Assembly: GCF_900103695.1 (NCBI RefSeq)
Contig: NZ_FNHF01000004.1
Coordinates: 62,001-126,000 of the forward strand
Reading direction: 5' to 3'
Source: Sediminibacillus halophilus
GTDB taxonomy: Bacteria > Bacillota > Bacilli > Bacillales > Amphibacillaceae
Length of the DNA stretch: 64,000 nt
Shown here: positions 54,841 to 63,930 of the stretch, in pieces
Position numbering within the stretch: the stretch's first letter is position 1
Layout: each line of letters begins with the position of its first letter
Made by a program: the position numbers and the translations under genes
Notes under the pieces: model-generated
Told to the model about the DNA's origin: nothing
Database searches by the model: none
The model's input: only the letters and a program-made list of their open reading frames with translations

Positions 54841-54917
54841 CAGCACGGAGAAAGCGGGACCTGGGAAAAATGGGGTTCCGCTGCTTTCAATAAGGCCAAA
54901 AAAGAGGGAGGGATTCG

Positions 54918-56189
54918 ATGAACGTATTAGTAATTGGCAGTGGTGGACGGGAACATAGCATGGTAAAAAAGCTCAAGGAGAGCAAGCTTGTCGATAAGCT
55001 ATATGCCGCACCGGGAAATGGCGGGATCAGCCAGGACGCGCAGTGTGTCCCGATAAAGGACGACCAAATTGAAGAACTTGCCGCGTTTGCAAAAGAAGAG
55101 GACATCGACTGGACCATCGTAGGTCCGGAAAATCCGTTGGCAGCCGGGATTGTTAATACTTTTGAAAGAGAACAGCTGCAAATTTTCGGTCCGGCGCAAG
55201 AAGCTGCTATCATTGAAGGCAGCAAGGATTTTGCTAAAGGATTCATGCATAAATATGATATTCCGACTGCTGCCTATCAAACCTTTACCGACGCTGACAA
55301 AGCCAAGGCTTTTATCCGTGATCAAGGTGCCCCGATTGTTATCAAAGCGGACGGACTTGCAGCCGGTAAAGGAGTGGTAGTGGCCAAGACGCTGGAACAG
55401 GCGCTGTTAGCTGTTGATCATATGCTGGTCGAAAACGAATTTGGAAATGCGGGAAGCAGAATTGTCGTTGAAGAATTTTTAGAAGGAAAAGAGTTTTCTT
55501 TGATGGCTTTTGTAGACGGCCACCGGGTCTTTCCGATGGTGCCTGCCCGTGACCATAAGCGGGCACATGACGGGGATCAAGGGCCAAATACCGGCGGAAT
55601 GGGCGCCTATGCGCCGATTCCTGACTTGAGTGATGCGGTTATCGAATCAGCCATCTCTGATATTCTGAGGCCTGCCGCCGCCGGAATGGTCACAGAGAAC
55701 CGGCTGTTTACCGGAGTGCTCTATGCGGGTTTGATTGAAACCTCTGACGGACCGAAAGTGATTGAATTCAATGCCCGAATGGGTGATCCGGAAACTCAGG
55801 TCGTCCTCCCGTTGCTGGAAAATGACTTGCTGCAGGTCATCATCGATGTAAAAGCTGGAAGGGACCCTCAGCTTACTTGGAAAGAGGCTGCTTGTATCGG
55901 TACGGTTGTTGCTTCTGCCGGTTATCCTGGAACTTATGAAAAAGCGAAACCGCTGCCGACTATGGAGGGCGCGGAGGAAGAAGGCTGTTTTGTAATTCAT
56001 GCCGGCACGAAACAGGAGGGCGATCAATATGTATCCGTAGGCGGCCGTGTCTTGCTTGCTGGCTCGATACAAAAGGAGCAGCAGGCTGCACAGGAGGCAG
56101 TTTACCGCTTCTTAAAAAGATTTGACGCCAGTCAGGACTTTTTTTATCGTCGTGACATCGGTATTGCCGACAAAACGGAAAAAGCATAA
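54918..56189 (+). CDS. purD: Phosphoribosylamine-glycine ligase (GAR synthetase)
   Basis: ATP-grasp ligase of 423 residues forming GAR. VLVIGSGGREHSMVKKL, IVIKADGLAAGKGVVVA, EEFLEGKEFSLMAFVDG and EFNARMGDPETQVVLPLL are signature segments. Last gene of the operon; a strong terminator follows its stop. Confidence 0.96.
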   Translation: MNVLVIGSGGREHSMVKKLKESKLVDKLYAAPGNGGISQDAQCVPIKDDQIEELAAFAKEEDIDWTIVGPENPLAAGIVNTFEREQLQIFGPAQEAAIIEGSKDFAKGFMHKYDIPTAAYQTFTDADKAKAFIRDQGAPIVIKADGLAAGKGVVVAKTLEQALLAVDHMLVENEFGNAGSRIVVEEFLEGKEFSLMAFVDGHRVFPMVPARDHKRAHDGDQGPNTGGMGAYAPIPDLSDAVIESAISDILRPAAAGMVTENRLFTGVLYAGLIETSDGPKVIEFNARMGDPETQVVLPLLENDLLQVIIDVKAGRDPQLTWKEAACIGTVVASAGYPGTYEKAKPLPTMEGAEEEGCFVIHAGTKQEGDQYVSVGGRVLLAGSIQKEQQAAQEAVYRFLKRFDASQDFFYRRDIGIADKTEKA

Positions 56190-56215
56190 AAGGACAGCCG
56201 CCGGCTGTCCTTTTT
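56188..56215 (+). terminator. pur operon terminator
   Basis: 12-bp stem AAAAGGACAGCC (56188-56199) / GGCTGTCCTTTT (56203-56214) with a three-base loop; the T-run is part of the right arm. Confidence 0.92.
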
Positions 56216-56361
56216 CCATGCCTACACAATCTTGATGATTTTTCCGATAATAAGATAAGATGTTTATCTATGTGTTACCTTTGCGGAAAAAATATAAACT
56301 GCGCAGTAACTGTAATGGGTAGTTTCATTGCCTATTCAAAAAGCGTGCTAATCAACGCTTC

Positions 56362-56475
56362 GGTAGCATACTTCGCTTTCCGCGGGCACGGCTTCAGCTA
56401 ACTTGATAAAGAAAACCGCTTTACCAAGTGGATCTTCAGCTCGCGCTGTTCCCGCAGGAGTCTGCGTATGCTACC
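56362..56475 (+). repeat. Structured intergenic repeat, copy 3
   Basis: 114 bases with terminal stem GGTAGCATAC / GTATGCTACC. Interior CTTCGCTTTCCGCGGGCACG and GCTGTTCCCGCAGGAGTCT as in copy 1. Confidence 0.75.
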
Positions 56476-56739
56476 TACGCCAAGAAGTATGCTGATTATC
56501 GCAAGCGTAGAAGCGTAGAAACTCTTTCCTTGAAACCCAACAAGAATTCTTAAAAACGGTTGTCAGGAAACGCATGCTTATCTTCCCAGAAAACAGTTGG
56601 AGTTCTGTCTTTTCCCCTTTTCATGGACTTTCTTTCTGCTTGTTTTCTAGCTATGTCTTTTGTAAAACGGTGCGTCGAGTACCATGAATAAAAAAATGCC
56701 TAGTTGAATGTTTCTAAACAGGAAACTTGCCCCAGCGAA

Positions 56740-56846
56740 GGAAATACCCGAAGACTCCTGCGGGAGGAAAGGCTTCGGTGAGATCCCGCAGAGCGTCAGC
56801 TCGAGGAAGCCCACCAGCCCGCCCGCGGAAAGTGGAGGGTATTTCC
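56740..56846 (-). repeat. Structured intergenic repeat, copy 4 (inverted)
   Basis: 107 bases with terminal stem GGAAATACCC / GGGTATTTCC. On the reverse strand it carries CTTTCCGCGGGC and CCCGCAGGAGTCTTC like the others. Confidence 0.72.
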
Positions 56847-57153
56847 GCAGCGCCGAATTCCACTCAACCAATGCAAGAAGTTAGAAAGATAAATTCAAAC
56901 TATATAAGGAGTTTCTATCAACGTTGATTATCAAGGCTTTAGGGTTTCGACTAAGGATTAAACGGCTCTCCTGCTTATAGGAATAAAGCATGGTTTCGTA
57001 AAGGACCAGCAATCATCATAATAATTGAGGTTTTCGTGAATAGAATGATAGTAAAAATATGAAGATTTTGTTATATTATCTTCCAAACGCTTATCTTTGA
57101 TTTCTACCTTGTGTTACGATAGAAAAAACAATCAGAGAACAGGAGAATTTGCC

Positions 57154-58896
57154 ATGAATGAGCACCGCTATCGCTGGAGAAACAAACAACTGCGCGAACA
57201 CGTTTCCGTTATCGACGGCCTGCTTGCACCGACATTGCTTTTGAAAAATGTCGTTTACTTAAATGTATTCTTGAAAAAATGGATCAAAGCAAATATTTGG
57301 GTATATCAAGACCGCATTGTTTATGTCGGAGACCGCCTTCCAAAAAACACAAATGGCACTGAAGTTACCGACTGTGAAGGAAAGTATGCTGTACCTGGGT
57401 ACATAGAGCCGCATGCCCATCCATTCCAATTATACAATCCGCATCAGCTGAGTGAATATGTTGCCCAAACCGGTACGACAACACTGATGAACGACAACTT
57501 GATTTGGTTATATTTATTAGAAATAAAGAAAGCGTTTACACTATTGGATAGTTTTATGGACCTGCCCGTGTCGATGTATTGGTGGGCAAGATTCGATCCC
57601 CAATCTTCTTTGCAGGATGAGCTGGGTGTGTTCAGTAACTCCCAAGTCATTTCCTGGCTCGAACACGAAGCTGTTGTTCAGGGAGGCGAACTCACTTCCT
57701 GGCCACAGGTTTTGGAAGACGATGACCGGATTTTATACTGGATGCAGGAGTCGAAAAGGTTGGGAAAACCAATAGAGGGCCACTTTCCGGGCGCCTCGGA
57801 ACATACATTGATCAAAATGAAACTGCTTGGTGCTAGTGCCGATCATGAAGCCATGACCGGCCAGGAGGTGGTGGATCGCCTGCAATCCGGTTACCAGGCG
57901 GGTTTGCGTTATTCCTCGATCCGACCGGATTTACCGAAAATCCTGGAAGAAATCCAACAGCTGGGCGTAGATCAGTTCGACCAGCTTACCATGACCACGG
58001 ATGGGTCTACCCCTTCATTTTATGAAAAAGGCATGATGAACCAGTGCATCCGTATAGCATTGAAACAAGGAGTTCCTGTCGAAGATGCCTATATGATGGC
58101 CAGTTACAATGCCGCCAAGCATTTCAATATGCGAGACAGGCTGGGAAGCATCGCGCCAGGACAGGTAGCACATATCAACTTGCTCGAAGCGAAGGACAAT
58201 CCAGACCCTGTCTCGGTAATTGCCAAAGGCCAGTGGATGAAACGAGATGGCAGTCAGGTATCACTTGGCTGTTCCATTGATTGGAAGGAGTATGGAATCG
58301 GACCGCTGGAGCTGGACTGGAACTTGGAAGTTAGCGATTTGCAGTTTTCCATTCCAATCGGTTTGGAGATGGTCAATGATGTCATTATCAAACCCGTTGC
58401 CCTGACCCTGGATGTCACGGTGGACGAAATCGAGGAAAAATATGATGAAGCATTTCTAATGCTCGCAAGCCGCGAAGGGAAATGGCGAGTCAATACGGTG
58501 ATCAAAGGGTTTACTAACAAGCTTGGGGGCATGGTCAGCTCTTATTCCAACACCGGGGATATCGTATTGATCGGTAAGAACAAACAGGATTTGATGCTGG
58601 CTTTCCGGCACATGAAAGAAATCGGCGGCGGGATCGTCCTGGCACATCAAGGTGAGATCATTTACGAGATGCCGCTGCCTTTGGCGGGTATGATGTTTTC
58701 CGGTAAAATGGAAGAACTAATCGAGAAAGAAAGAGAACTGAAATCAACTCTGAAGGCATTTGGCTATCAGTACAATGATCCGGTCTATAATCTGCTGTTT
58801 TTATCATCAACCCATTTGCCGTTTATCCGGATTACCCCGAAAGGAATCATTGATGTGAAAAAGAAGGAGGTTCTTTTTCCAGCAATCATGCGGTAA
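57154..58896 (+). CDS. yerA: Adenine deaminase-like amidohydrolase YerA
   Basis: Amidohydrolase of 580 residues resembling adenine deaminase. The metal-binding HAHPF is in YIEPHAHPFQLYN, followed by GHFPGASEH, MTTDGSTPSF and the beta-clip end. A C-terminal adenine-deaminase domain (IGLEMVNDVIIKPVALTL and GMVSSYSNTGDIVLIG) is present. The exact substrate of YerA is not established. ATG 57154 is used because AGGAGAA is nine bases before it. The position after purD matches B. subtilis. Confidence 0.88.
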   Translation: MNEHRYRWRNKQLREHVSVIDGLLAPTLLLKNVVYLNVFLKKWIKANIWVYQDRIVYVGDRLPKNTNGTEVTDCEGKYAVPGYIEPHAHPFQLYNPHQLSEYVAQTGTTTLMNDNLIWLYLLEIKKAFTLLDSFMDLPVSMYWWARFDPQSSLQDELGVFSNSQVISWLEHEAVVQGGELTSWPQVLEDDDRILYWMQESKRLGKPIEGHFPGASEHTLIKMKLLGASADHEAMTGQEVVDRLQSGYQAGLRYSSIRPDLPKILEEIQQLGVDQFDQLTMTTDGSTPSFYEKGMMNQCIRIALKQGVPVEDAYMMASYNAAKHFNMRDRLGSIAPGQVAHINLLEAKDNPDPVSVIAKGQWMKRDGSQVSLGCSIDWKEYGIGPLELDWNLEVSDLQFSIPIGLEMVNDVIIKPVALTLDVTVDEIEEKYDEAFLMLASREGKWRVNTVIKGFTNKLGGMVSSYSNTGDIVLIGKNKQDLMLAFRHMKEIGGGIVLAHQGEIIYEMPLPLAGMMFSGKMEELIEKERELKSTLKAFGYQYNDPVYNLLFLSSTHLPFIRITPKGIIDVKKKEVLFPAIMR

Positions 58897-58949
58897 AATA
58901 GAAGTTAAAACAAAATAGAGAGAGATAACAGACAAAGGTGTGTGGGGAA

Positions 58950-60014
58950 ATGCGAAATAATTGGTTGAAACTGGCTCTCGGTTTGTTGCTGATTGTCGTG
59001 GTGGCAGCAGCCTGCTCGAAGGACGAGCAGTCACAGAAGCCTGAATCGGAACCGGATGATCAGGGACAGGAGGAACCGGCTGGCGAGCCGGAAGAGCCGG
59101 AAGAACCAGCATATGAAAATGTCTATCCGTTGACCGGAATTGGCACAAATGATCCTGTCGATAATCGGATTGTTGCCGTCATGGTCAACAACCACCATAA
59201 GGCAAGGCCGCAGTCCGGCTTGACAAAAGCAGATATGGTTTTTGAGATTCTGGCCGAAGGAAGAATTACAAGATTCATGGCACTGTTCCACAGTGAACAG
59301 CCGGAAGTAGTCGGGCCGGTGAGAAGTGCCCGTCCGTATTATTTCAATTTGGCGGATGATTATGGTGCTCTTTATGTGTATCACGGTGCTGCCAACTTTA
59401 TTGAGGACATGCTGAAAAACGGGGCCGCCGATCATTTGAATGGGGCTTACTATGATAATGACGGTCATCTGTTCAAGCGGTCACAGAACCGGGTGGCACC
59501 CCATAACTCGTATTTGCAGTTTGACGCCGTGAAGGAGGTCGCCGAGGAAAAAGGCTATGATATGAAGGCAGAATATGAGCCGCTTCCGTTTTTGGACGAG
59601 GAGGAAACTGCTGCTATTTCCGGGGATAATGCTTCCGAGGTTTCGTTTTCTTACAATGATACTCCTGTGCGTTATGTCTATGATGAGGAACTGGAGAAAT
59701 ATTTGCGGTATAATGGAGACAGCCAAACAGTTGAACTGGAATCCGATGAAGCGGTACAATTAGATAACGTCTTGATTATGGCCACCCATCATGAAGTCAT
59801 CGACGATGCCGGCAGGCGTGAAGTGGACATGGAGTCTGGCGGCAAGGCGTACTTGCTTCAAAAAGGTGTAGTACAGGAAGTCCAATGGGCAAATATCGAT
59901 GGGAGAATCCTTCCGGTGAAAGACGGAGAACCAGTAGGACTGGTCCCTGGCAAGACCTGGATCAATGTAGTGCCGGACAGACAAAGCCTGGAAGGGACTG
60001 TCACCATCAATTAG
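58950..60014 (+). CDS. yerB: DUF3048 lipoprotein YerB-like
   Basis: Lipoprotein of 354 residues. The signal peptide ends VAAAC (Cys about 22), followed by a Glu/Pro-rich linker (PEEPEEPAYEN). The DUF3048 domain includes YPLTGI, VAVMVNNHHKARPQSGL, ADMVFEILAEGRITRFMALF and VGPVRSARPYY; the C-terminal part has the DUF3048_C beta-rich domain ending GKTWINVVPD. Surface-located; function unknown. ATG 58950 after TGTGGGGA. Follows yerA by 53 bases. Confidence 0.9.
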   Translation: MRNNWLKLALGLLLIVVVAAACSKDEQSQKPESEPDDQGQEEPAGEPEEPEEPAYENVYPLTGIGTNDPVDNRIVAVMVNNHHKARPQSGLTKADMVFEILAEGRITRFMALFHSEQPEVVGPVRSARPYYFNLADDYGALYVYHGAANFIEDMLKNGAADHLNGAYYDNDGHLFKRSQNRVAPHNSYLQFDAVKEVAEEKGYDMKAEYEPLPFLDEEETAAISGDNASEVSFSYNDTPVRYVYDEELEKYLRYNGDSQTVELESDEAVQLDNVLIMATHHEVIDDAGRREVDMESGGKAYLLQKGVVQEVQWANIDGRILPVKDGEPVGLVPGKTWINVVPDRQSLEGTVTIN

Positions 60015-60053
60015 GAAACGTATTGGACAACCTCTTACAAGGAGTGTAGGAAA

Positions 60054-60368
60054 ATGCAAATAGATAAACTGCGGGGCGAGCAGCTCGATCGATTGTTTGA
60101 TGCCATTCTCAGCCTGGAGGATCGGGAAGAATGCTATCGTTTTTTCGATGATATCGCTACGATCAGTGAGATTCAGGCACTGGCACAAAGATTGCTGGTC
60201 GCAAAAATGCTCCGTGAAGGGGACACGTACGGGGTGATTGTCGAGGAATCAAATGCTTCGACGACAACCATTTCCCGTGTCAAACGCTGCCTGAATTACG
60301 GCAACGACGCTTATTCGATGGTCCTCGATCGGCTCGAGCAAAACGATAAGGATGAAGAGGAAAGGTAA
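60054..60368 (+). CDS. yerC: TrpR-like protein YerC/YecD
   Basis: A 104-residue TrpR-superfamily protein. The helix-turn-helix covers LRGEQLDRLFDAILSLEDRE to YGVIVEESNASTTTISRVKR. Paired with yerB as in B. subtilis. AAGGAG before ATG. Confidence 0.92.
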   Translation: MQIDKLRGEQLDRLFDAILSLEDREECYRFFDDIATISEIQALAQRLLVAKMLREGDTYGVIVEESNASTTTISRVKRCLNYGNDAYSMVLDRLEQNDKDEEER

Positions 60369-60371
60369 TAA

Positions 60372-60408
60372 GGCGCCGGGTCTGCGTAACGCAGACCGGC
60401 GTTTGTTT
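60372..60408 (+). terminator. yerABC terminator
   Basis: CGCCGGGTCTGCG / CGCAGACCGGCG with one bulged G and a TAA loop, followed by TTTGTTTT. Confidence 0.85.
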
Positions 60409-60438
60409 TGAAGAATAAGAAGTCTTGGGGGTCATAAC

Positions 60439-61425
60439 ATGGTCAAATTCGGGATAATCGGTACTAATTGGATCACGGAAAAATTTCTTGATGGCGCTGT
60501 ACAAGTGGAAGATTTCCAGTTGGAAGCAGTTTATTCAAGGACAGAGGAAAAAGCACGTACATTCGCGTTGATGCACAAAGCTGAACATACCTACACAGAT
60601 TTACATAAGTTTGCGTCCAGCGATACTTTCGATGCTGTTTATATTGCCAGTCCCAATTCGTTGCACGCTGAACAGGCGATAGAGTGTATGGAACATGGAA
60701 AGCACGTGATGGTGGAAAAGTCGATTGCTTCTAACAGTCGTGAGGTAGAGCGGATGATCGAGACGGCAAAACGGAACGGCGTTTTATTGATGGAAGCGTT
60801 GAAGACTGTTTTCCTCCCTAATTTTCAAGCAGTGCAGGATAACTTGGAAAAGATCGGGCCAGTTCGTCGTTACTTTGCCAGCTACTGCCAATACTCTTCC
60901 CGCTATGACGCCTATAAGGAAGGGACCGTGCTCAATGCATTCGACCCGGCTTTTTCCAACGGATCGTTGATGGATATCGGCGTATATTGCATCTATCCGA
61001 TGGTTACCTTGTTTGGTAGTCCGGAACGTGTAACGGCTAGCAGTCTGATGTTGGAGTCCGGCGTCGATGGGCAAGGTAGCGCCATTTTTGACTATCCGGA
61101 ATTCAACGGAGCAGTGATGTACTCCAAAATAGCTGATTCCTATCTACCGTCTGAAATCCAGGGAGAGAAGGGCAGTATACTGGTGGATAATATCAACACA
61201 CCGACGCATGTGGAAGTTAAGTATAAAGACGGCACGAGTGAGGATGTCAGCAGACCACAAGTGGAAAATGGAATGTTTTATGAGGCAGAAGCGTTTATTG
61301 AACTGATAAAGCAGGGGAAAACCGAATCGGAAATCTGTACGCTCGAGCGCTCGCTGGAAACGGCCAGGGTGCTGGAAGAAATCCGTAACCAGACGGGTGT
61401 TCATTTTCCGGCAGATGAGCGATAG
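60439..61425 (+). CDS. Gfo/Idh/MocA-family oxidoreductase
   Basis: NAD(P)-dependent oxidoreductase of 328 residues. The Rossmann start is FGIIGTNWITEKFLDG; the family motif EKSIASNSREVE contains the EKP-like catalytic Lys, and GSLMDIGVYCIYPMV is diagnostic. Substrate is probably a sugar or cyclitol. It stands between two terminators. At this point the Bacillus-type order ends. Confidence 0.9.
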   Translation: MVKFGIIGTNWITEKFLDGAVQVEDFQLEAVYSRTEEKARTFALMHKAEHTYTDLHKFASSDTFDAVYIASPNSLHAEQAIECMEHGKHVMVEKSIASNSREVERMIETAKRNGVLLMEALKTVFLPNFQAVQDNLEKIGPVRRYFASYCQYSSRYDAYKEGTVLNAFDPAFSNGSLMDIGVYCIYPMVTLFGSPERVTASSLMLESGVDGQGSAIFDYPEFNGAVMYSKIADSYLPSEIQGEKGSILVDNINTPTHVEVKYKDGTSEDVSRPQVENGMFYEAEAFIELIKQGKTESEICTLERSLETARVLEEIRNQTGVHFPADER

Positions 61426-61452
61426 ATACAAATGGTAAAACAGAAGACAAGT

Positions 61453-61488
61453 AAAAGCCTAAATCACACGATGGTTTAGGCTTTTTAT
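61453..61488 (+). terminator. Terminator after the Gfo/Idh/MocA gene
   Basis: Perfect stem AAAAGCCTAAA (61453-61463) / TTTAGGCTTTT (61475-61485) followed by T. Confidence 0.88.
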
Positions 61489-61641
61489 TATCGAGTGATG
61501 CTGGTTGATAGCTATCGTATTTCCTTGTTTTTTCAGATTTTTCTAATAAACAATGGAAATGGATGTTAAAATGAGGGTAGCTAATAGGGTAAATATACAA
61601 AGCATGATGCGTATATCTGTTGTTAAGGAAAGGGGAAGACG

Positions 61642-62046
61642 ATGAAGTTTACTGATTTTTCCGCCTCTCAAATTAGAATCGCGAGACCCACTGATAAATT
61701 TGATGAGATGATTCGTTTTTATGAAAAAGGGCTGGGGCTCGAGATACTTACAACATTCTCGGGTCACCGAGGGTATGAAGGTGTTATTTTTGGCCTGCCT
61801 GATCTTCCTTACCATTTAGAATTCACTCGTCATGTAGACGGAAGTCCATGTCCTGCTCCAACAAAAGACAATCTGTTGGTTTTATATATACCTGATACGG
61901 ATGAACAAGAGAAGGTAGCTCAGCGGCTGAACGATATGGGTTATGGTGAAGTGGAACCGGAAAATCATTATTGGGAAGAAAAGGGGAAAACAATCGAAGA
62001 TCCCGATGGCTGGCGAATTGTGCTAATGAATACGCACGGTATTTAA
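61642..62046 (+). CDS. VOC-fold (glyoxalase/bleomycin-resistance-like) protein
   Basis: A 134-residue vicinal-oxygen-chelate protein: QIRIARPTDKFDEMIRFYEK and GLGLEILTTFSGH at the N-terminus, PYHLEFTRH, and EDPDGWRIVLMN with the terminal metal-ligand region. Single-domain, so it acts as a dimer. Substrate unknown. AAAGGGGAAG precedes ATG. Starts a three-gene run. Confidence 0.85.
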   Translation: MKFTDFSASQIRIARPTDKFDEMIRFYEKGLGLEILTTFSGHRGYEGVIFGLPDLPYHLEFTRHVDGSPCPAPTKDNLLVLYIPDTDEQEKVAQRLNDMGYGEVEPENHYWEEKGKTIEDPDGWRIVLMNTHGI

Positions 62047-62059
62047 AGGGGGGAAAACG

Positions 62060-62743
62060 ATGCAAATTAAGGAAGTTACCTTGAAAACCAGTAAGGTAGA
62101 GGAGATGAAAGACTTTTATACAAACGTTCTAGGGTTTCCGTTAATAGATGAAGATCGAGATAGCTTTCAAATAGCTGCGGGCTCCAGCAAACTAGTATTT
62201 ACTGGGAGGGATGCACGAGGAGAACCTTACTATCATTTTGCCTTTTCCATTCCGGGAACCAAGTTCTATGAAGCAAAGGCATGGGTGAAACGGAAAGTCG
62301 ATTTAAATCTGGAGAACGGAGAAGATGAAGCTGACTTTCCACACTTATCTGCGCGTTCCTTTTATTTTTATGATCCGGCAGGTAATATTGTAGAATTCAT
62401 TGCCAGGCATTCTATCACGGAAACTGAGGAGGAGGCCTTCTCGACAAAAAACATTGTAAACATCAGCGAAGTAAGTCTGACAGTAGAGGATGCCATTGCA
62501 GCGGGTGAACAGCTACAGGAGTTCGGGATAAAAGAACGGGATAACGAGCCAATAAATGCCTCGTCGCTTAACTTTATAGGAGAGAGGGAGACAGGGGTCT
62601 TCCTATTGTTGACCCAGCCGGGGAGAAGATGGATCTTTTCGAACAAAGCAGCAGCTGTGTATCCACTCCGTCTATCGTTAGCGAATAATGTGCAGATCTT
62701 GGTTGATGAATACCATCCATTCGTGATCGATAATACAGGTTGA
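62060..62743 (+). CDS. Two-domain VOC-fold protein
   Basis: A 227-residue protein with an N-terminal glyoxalase-like module (EVTLKTSKVEEMKDFYTNVL, YFYDPAGNIVEFIAR) and a divergent second module (about 125-225). It resembles the CatE-like half of ring-cleaving or lactoylglutathione-lyase-like proteins; activity is unknown. ATG follows AAGGGGGGAA, 13 bases after the previous gene. Confidence 0.85.
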   Translation: MQIKEVTLKTSKVEEMKDFYTNVLGFPLIDEDRDSFQIAAGSSKLVFTGRDARGEPYYHFAFSIPGTKFYEAKAWVKRKVDLNLENGEDEADFPHLSARSFYFYDPAGNIVEFIARHSITETEEEAFSTKNIVNISEVSLTVEDAIAAGEQLQEFGIKERDNEPINASSLNFIGERETGVFLLLTQPGRRWIFSNKAAAVYPLRLSLANNVQILVDEYHPFVIDNTG

Positions 62744-62772
62744 GTGGGAAAGACGTTGAAAGGGGGAGTTAG

Positions 62773-63615
62773 ATGGATTTATTACGATTGGCAACGGACC
62801 TGTCGGAAATATACATGCAAAACGATAAGGTTGAAGGGGTCTTGCTTGGGGGTTCGGTGGCGCGCAATTGGCAGGATGAATACTCTGACATCGAATTATT
62901 TGTATTCTGGAAAGAAAGTCCAAATGATGAGGATAGAAAAAGTCCTATTAATGATGTTAACGGTAGGATCATCGATTATTGCCCTTATGAGGAAGAAGAG
63001 TGGTCGGAAACCTACATAACACAAGGAGTCAAGTTAGAGATAAGTAACTTTTTGACTAATACCATCTACCGGATACTCGATGAGGTAGTCTTAAATTATG
63101 ATACAGACTTCGATAAACAATGCTTGGCGGCCACTGTTTATGACGGGGTTTCACTTGCCGGTGAGGACATCATTGATCAACTGAAGAAAAAAGTGGAAGT
63201 ATATCCTGAAGAACTGGGCTCGGCCATGATTAGAGAAAATCTTGACTTAGGCAACAGATGGAGTAATCGCGAGGCACTACTCGCAAGAGAAGACTGGCTG
63301 ATGCTCTATAAGGTGGTCACTTCTGTCCAGTCGAACATCATGGGAATGCTTTTTGGGTTAAATCGGTTATATGTTCATCACCCTGCTTTTAAATGGCAAA
63401 AGCGTACCTTGGAAAGAATGAAAGTAGCACCAAAAAAAATTTCGATAAGCCTTCCGTCTGTCTTCATGGCTCCTCCTGAGAAAAGCATTCGGGAACTTGA
63501 AGGATTGCTTCAAGAAATCTATGGATTGGTCCATCGGGAACATCCCGAAATCGACTTAGCAAAAGCAATCGAAAGAACCAGTTTTGTAAGACCGCAAAGT
63601 AACAAGTCGTTATAG
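62773..63615 (+). CDS. Nucleotidyltransferase-domain protein (DUF4037-like)
   Basis: A 280-residue protein with the polymerase-beta nucleotidyltransferase motif GVLLGGSVARNWQDEYSDIE followed by LFVFW. The GGS and the D-x-(D/E) metal-binding residues are present. The long helical C-terminus (about 100-280) is like other stand-alone aminoglycoside-adenylyltransferase-type folds. It could modify a small molecule; the substrate is not known. ATG 62773 has AAAGGGGGAG upstream and lies 29 bases after the two-domain VOC gene. Confidence 0.8.
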   Translation: MDLLRLATDLSEIYMQNDKVEGVLLGGSVARNWQDEYSDIELFVFWKESPNDEDRKSPINDVNGRIIDYCPYEEEEWSETYITQGVKLEISNFLTNTIYRILDEVVLNYDTDFDKQCLAATVYDGVSLAGEDIIDQLKKKVEVYPEELGSAMIRENLDLGNRWSNREALLAREDWLMLYKVVTSVQSNIMGMLFGLNRLYVHHPAFKWQKRTLERMKVAPKKISISLPSVFMAPPEKSIRELEGLLQEIYGLVHREHPEIDLAKAIERTSFVRPQSNKSL

Positions 63616-63685
63616 AATAAAAGCCAAGATTGGTTAGTAAGCAAGGATACGCTAAAAATGGACGCAGAAGATTAGATAATATGTT

Positions 63686-63859
63686 ATGAGAAGTGAAGAG
63701 TACAGAGAGACCCTGCTCAGTCTCGTTGAGCAAGGAAATTATTCAAAAGATTCAAGGGGATATTTAGTTCTCAGCATAGAACGCTTGCTTTCATTAGAGG
63801 AATCCATCGTAGATTTACAACATAGTAGGTTTAGCTCACTACCCTTATTAGCGCTGTAA
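63686..63859 (+). CDS. Possible 57-residue protein or remnant
   Basis: Short frame MRSEEYRETLLSLVEQGNYS, then a charged helix (VLSIERLLSLEESIVDLQ). The protein-like sequence has no visible ribosome site and its end overlaps the RDD remnant in another frame, so it may be a decayed gene fragment. Confidence 0.3.
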   Translation: MRSEEYRETLLSLVEQGNYSKDSRGYLVLSIERLLSLEESIVDLQHSRFSSLPLLAL

Positions 63860-63930
63860 TGGTGCTTGTTCTAAAAGATAACCGGGGAATTCACGACTTT
63901 GTCGGAGGCACCTATGTTACCTATGCTTAG
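63835..63930 (+). pseudogene. C-terminal remnant of an RDD-family membrane protein
   Basis: In frame from 63835 the sequence reads LTTLISAVMVLVLKDNRG and then IHDFVGGTYVTYA before a stop. The last segment matches the typical RDD C-terminus (RGxHDxxxGT). A stop codon lies just upstream and no N-terminal part is visible, so only the tail of the gene is left. The remaining 70 bases to the window end show nothing recognisable. Confidence 0.5.

Larger units (their letters stand above)
56216..57153. other. Repeat-rich intergenic region between purD and yerA
   Basis: Nearly 940 bases without a credible gene. It holds one AAACTGCGCAGTAA motif (56296-56309), two structured repeats in opposite orientation (56362-56475 and 56740-56846) and the yerA leader. 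It mirrors the layout of 40998-41453, except that the second terminal motif is missing. Confidence 0.7.

Noticed and set aside
54841-54917. Attenuator or promoter between purH and purD
   Set aside because: Only a weak imperfect hairpin (AGCGGGACC/GGTTCCGCT) with no T-run; the gap is short and the operon order is standard.
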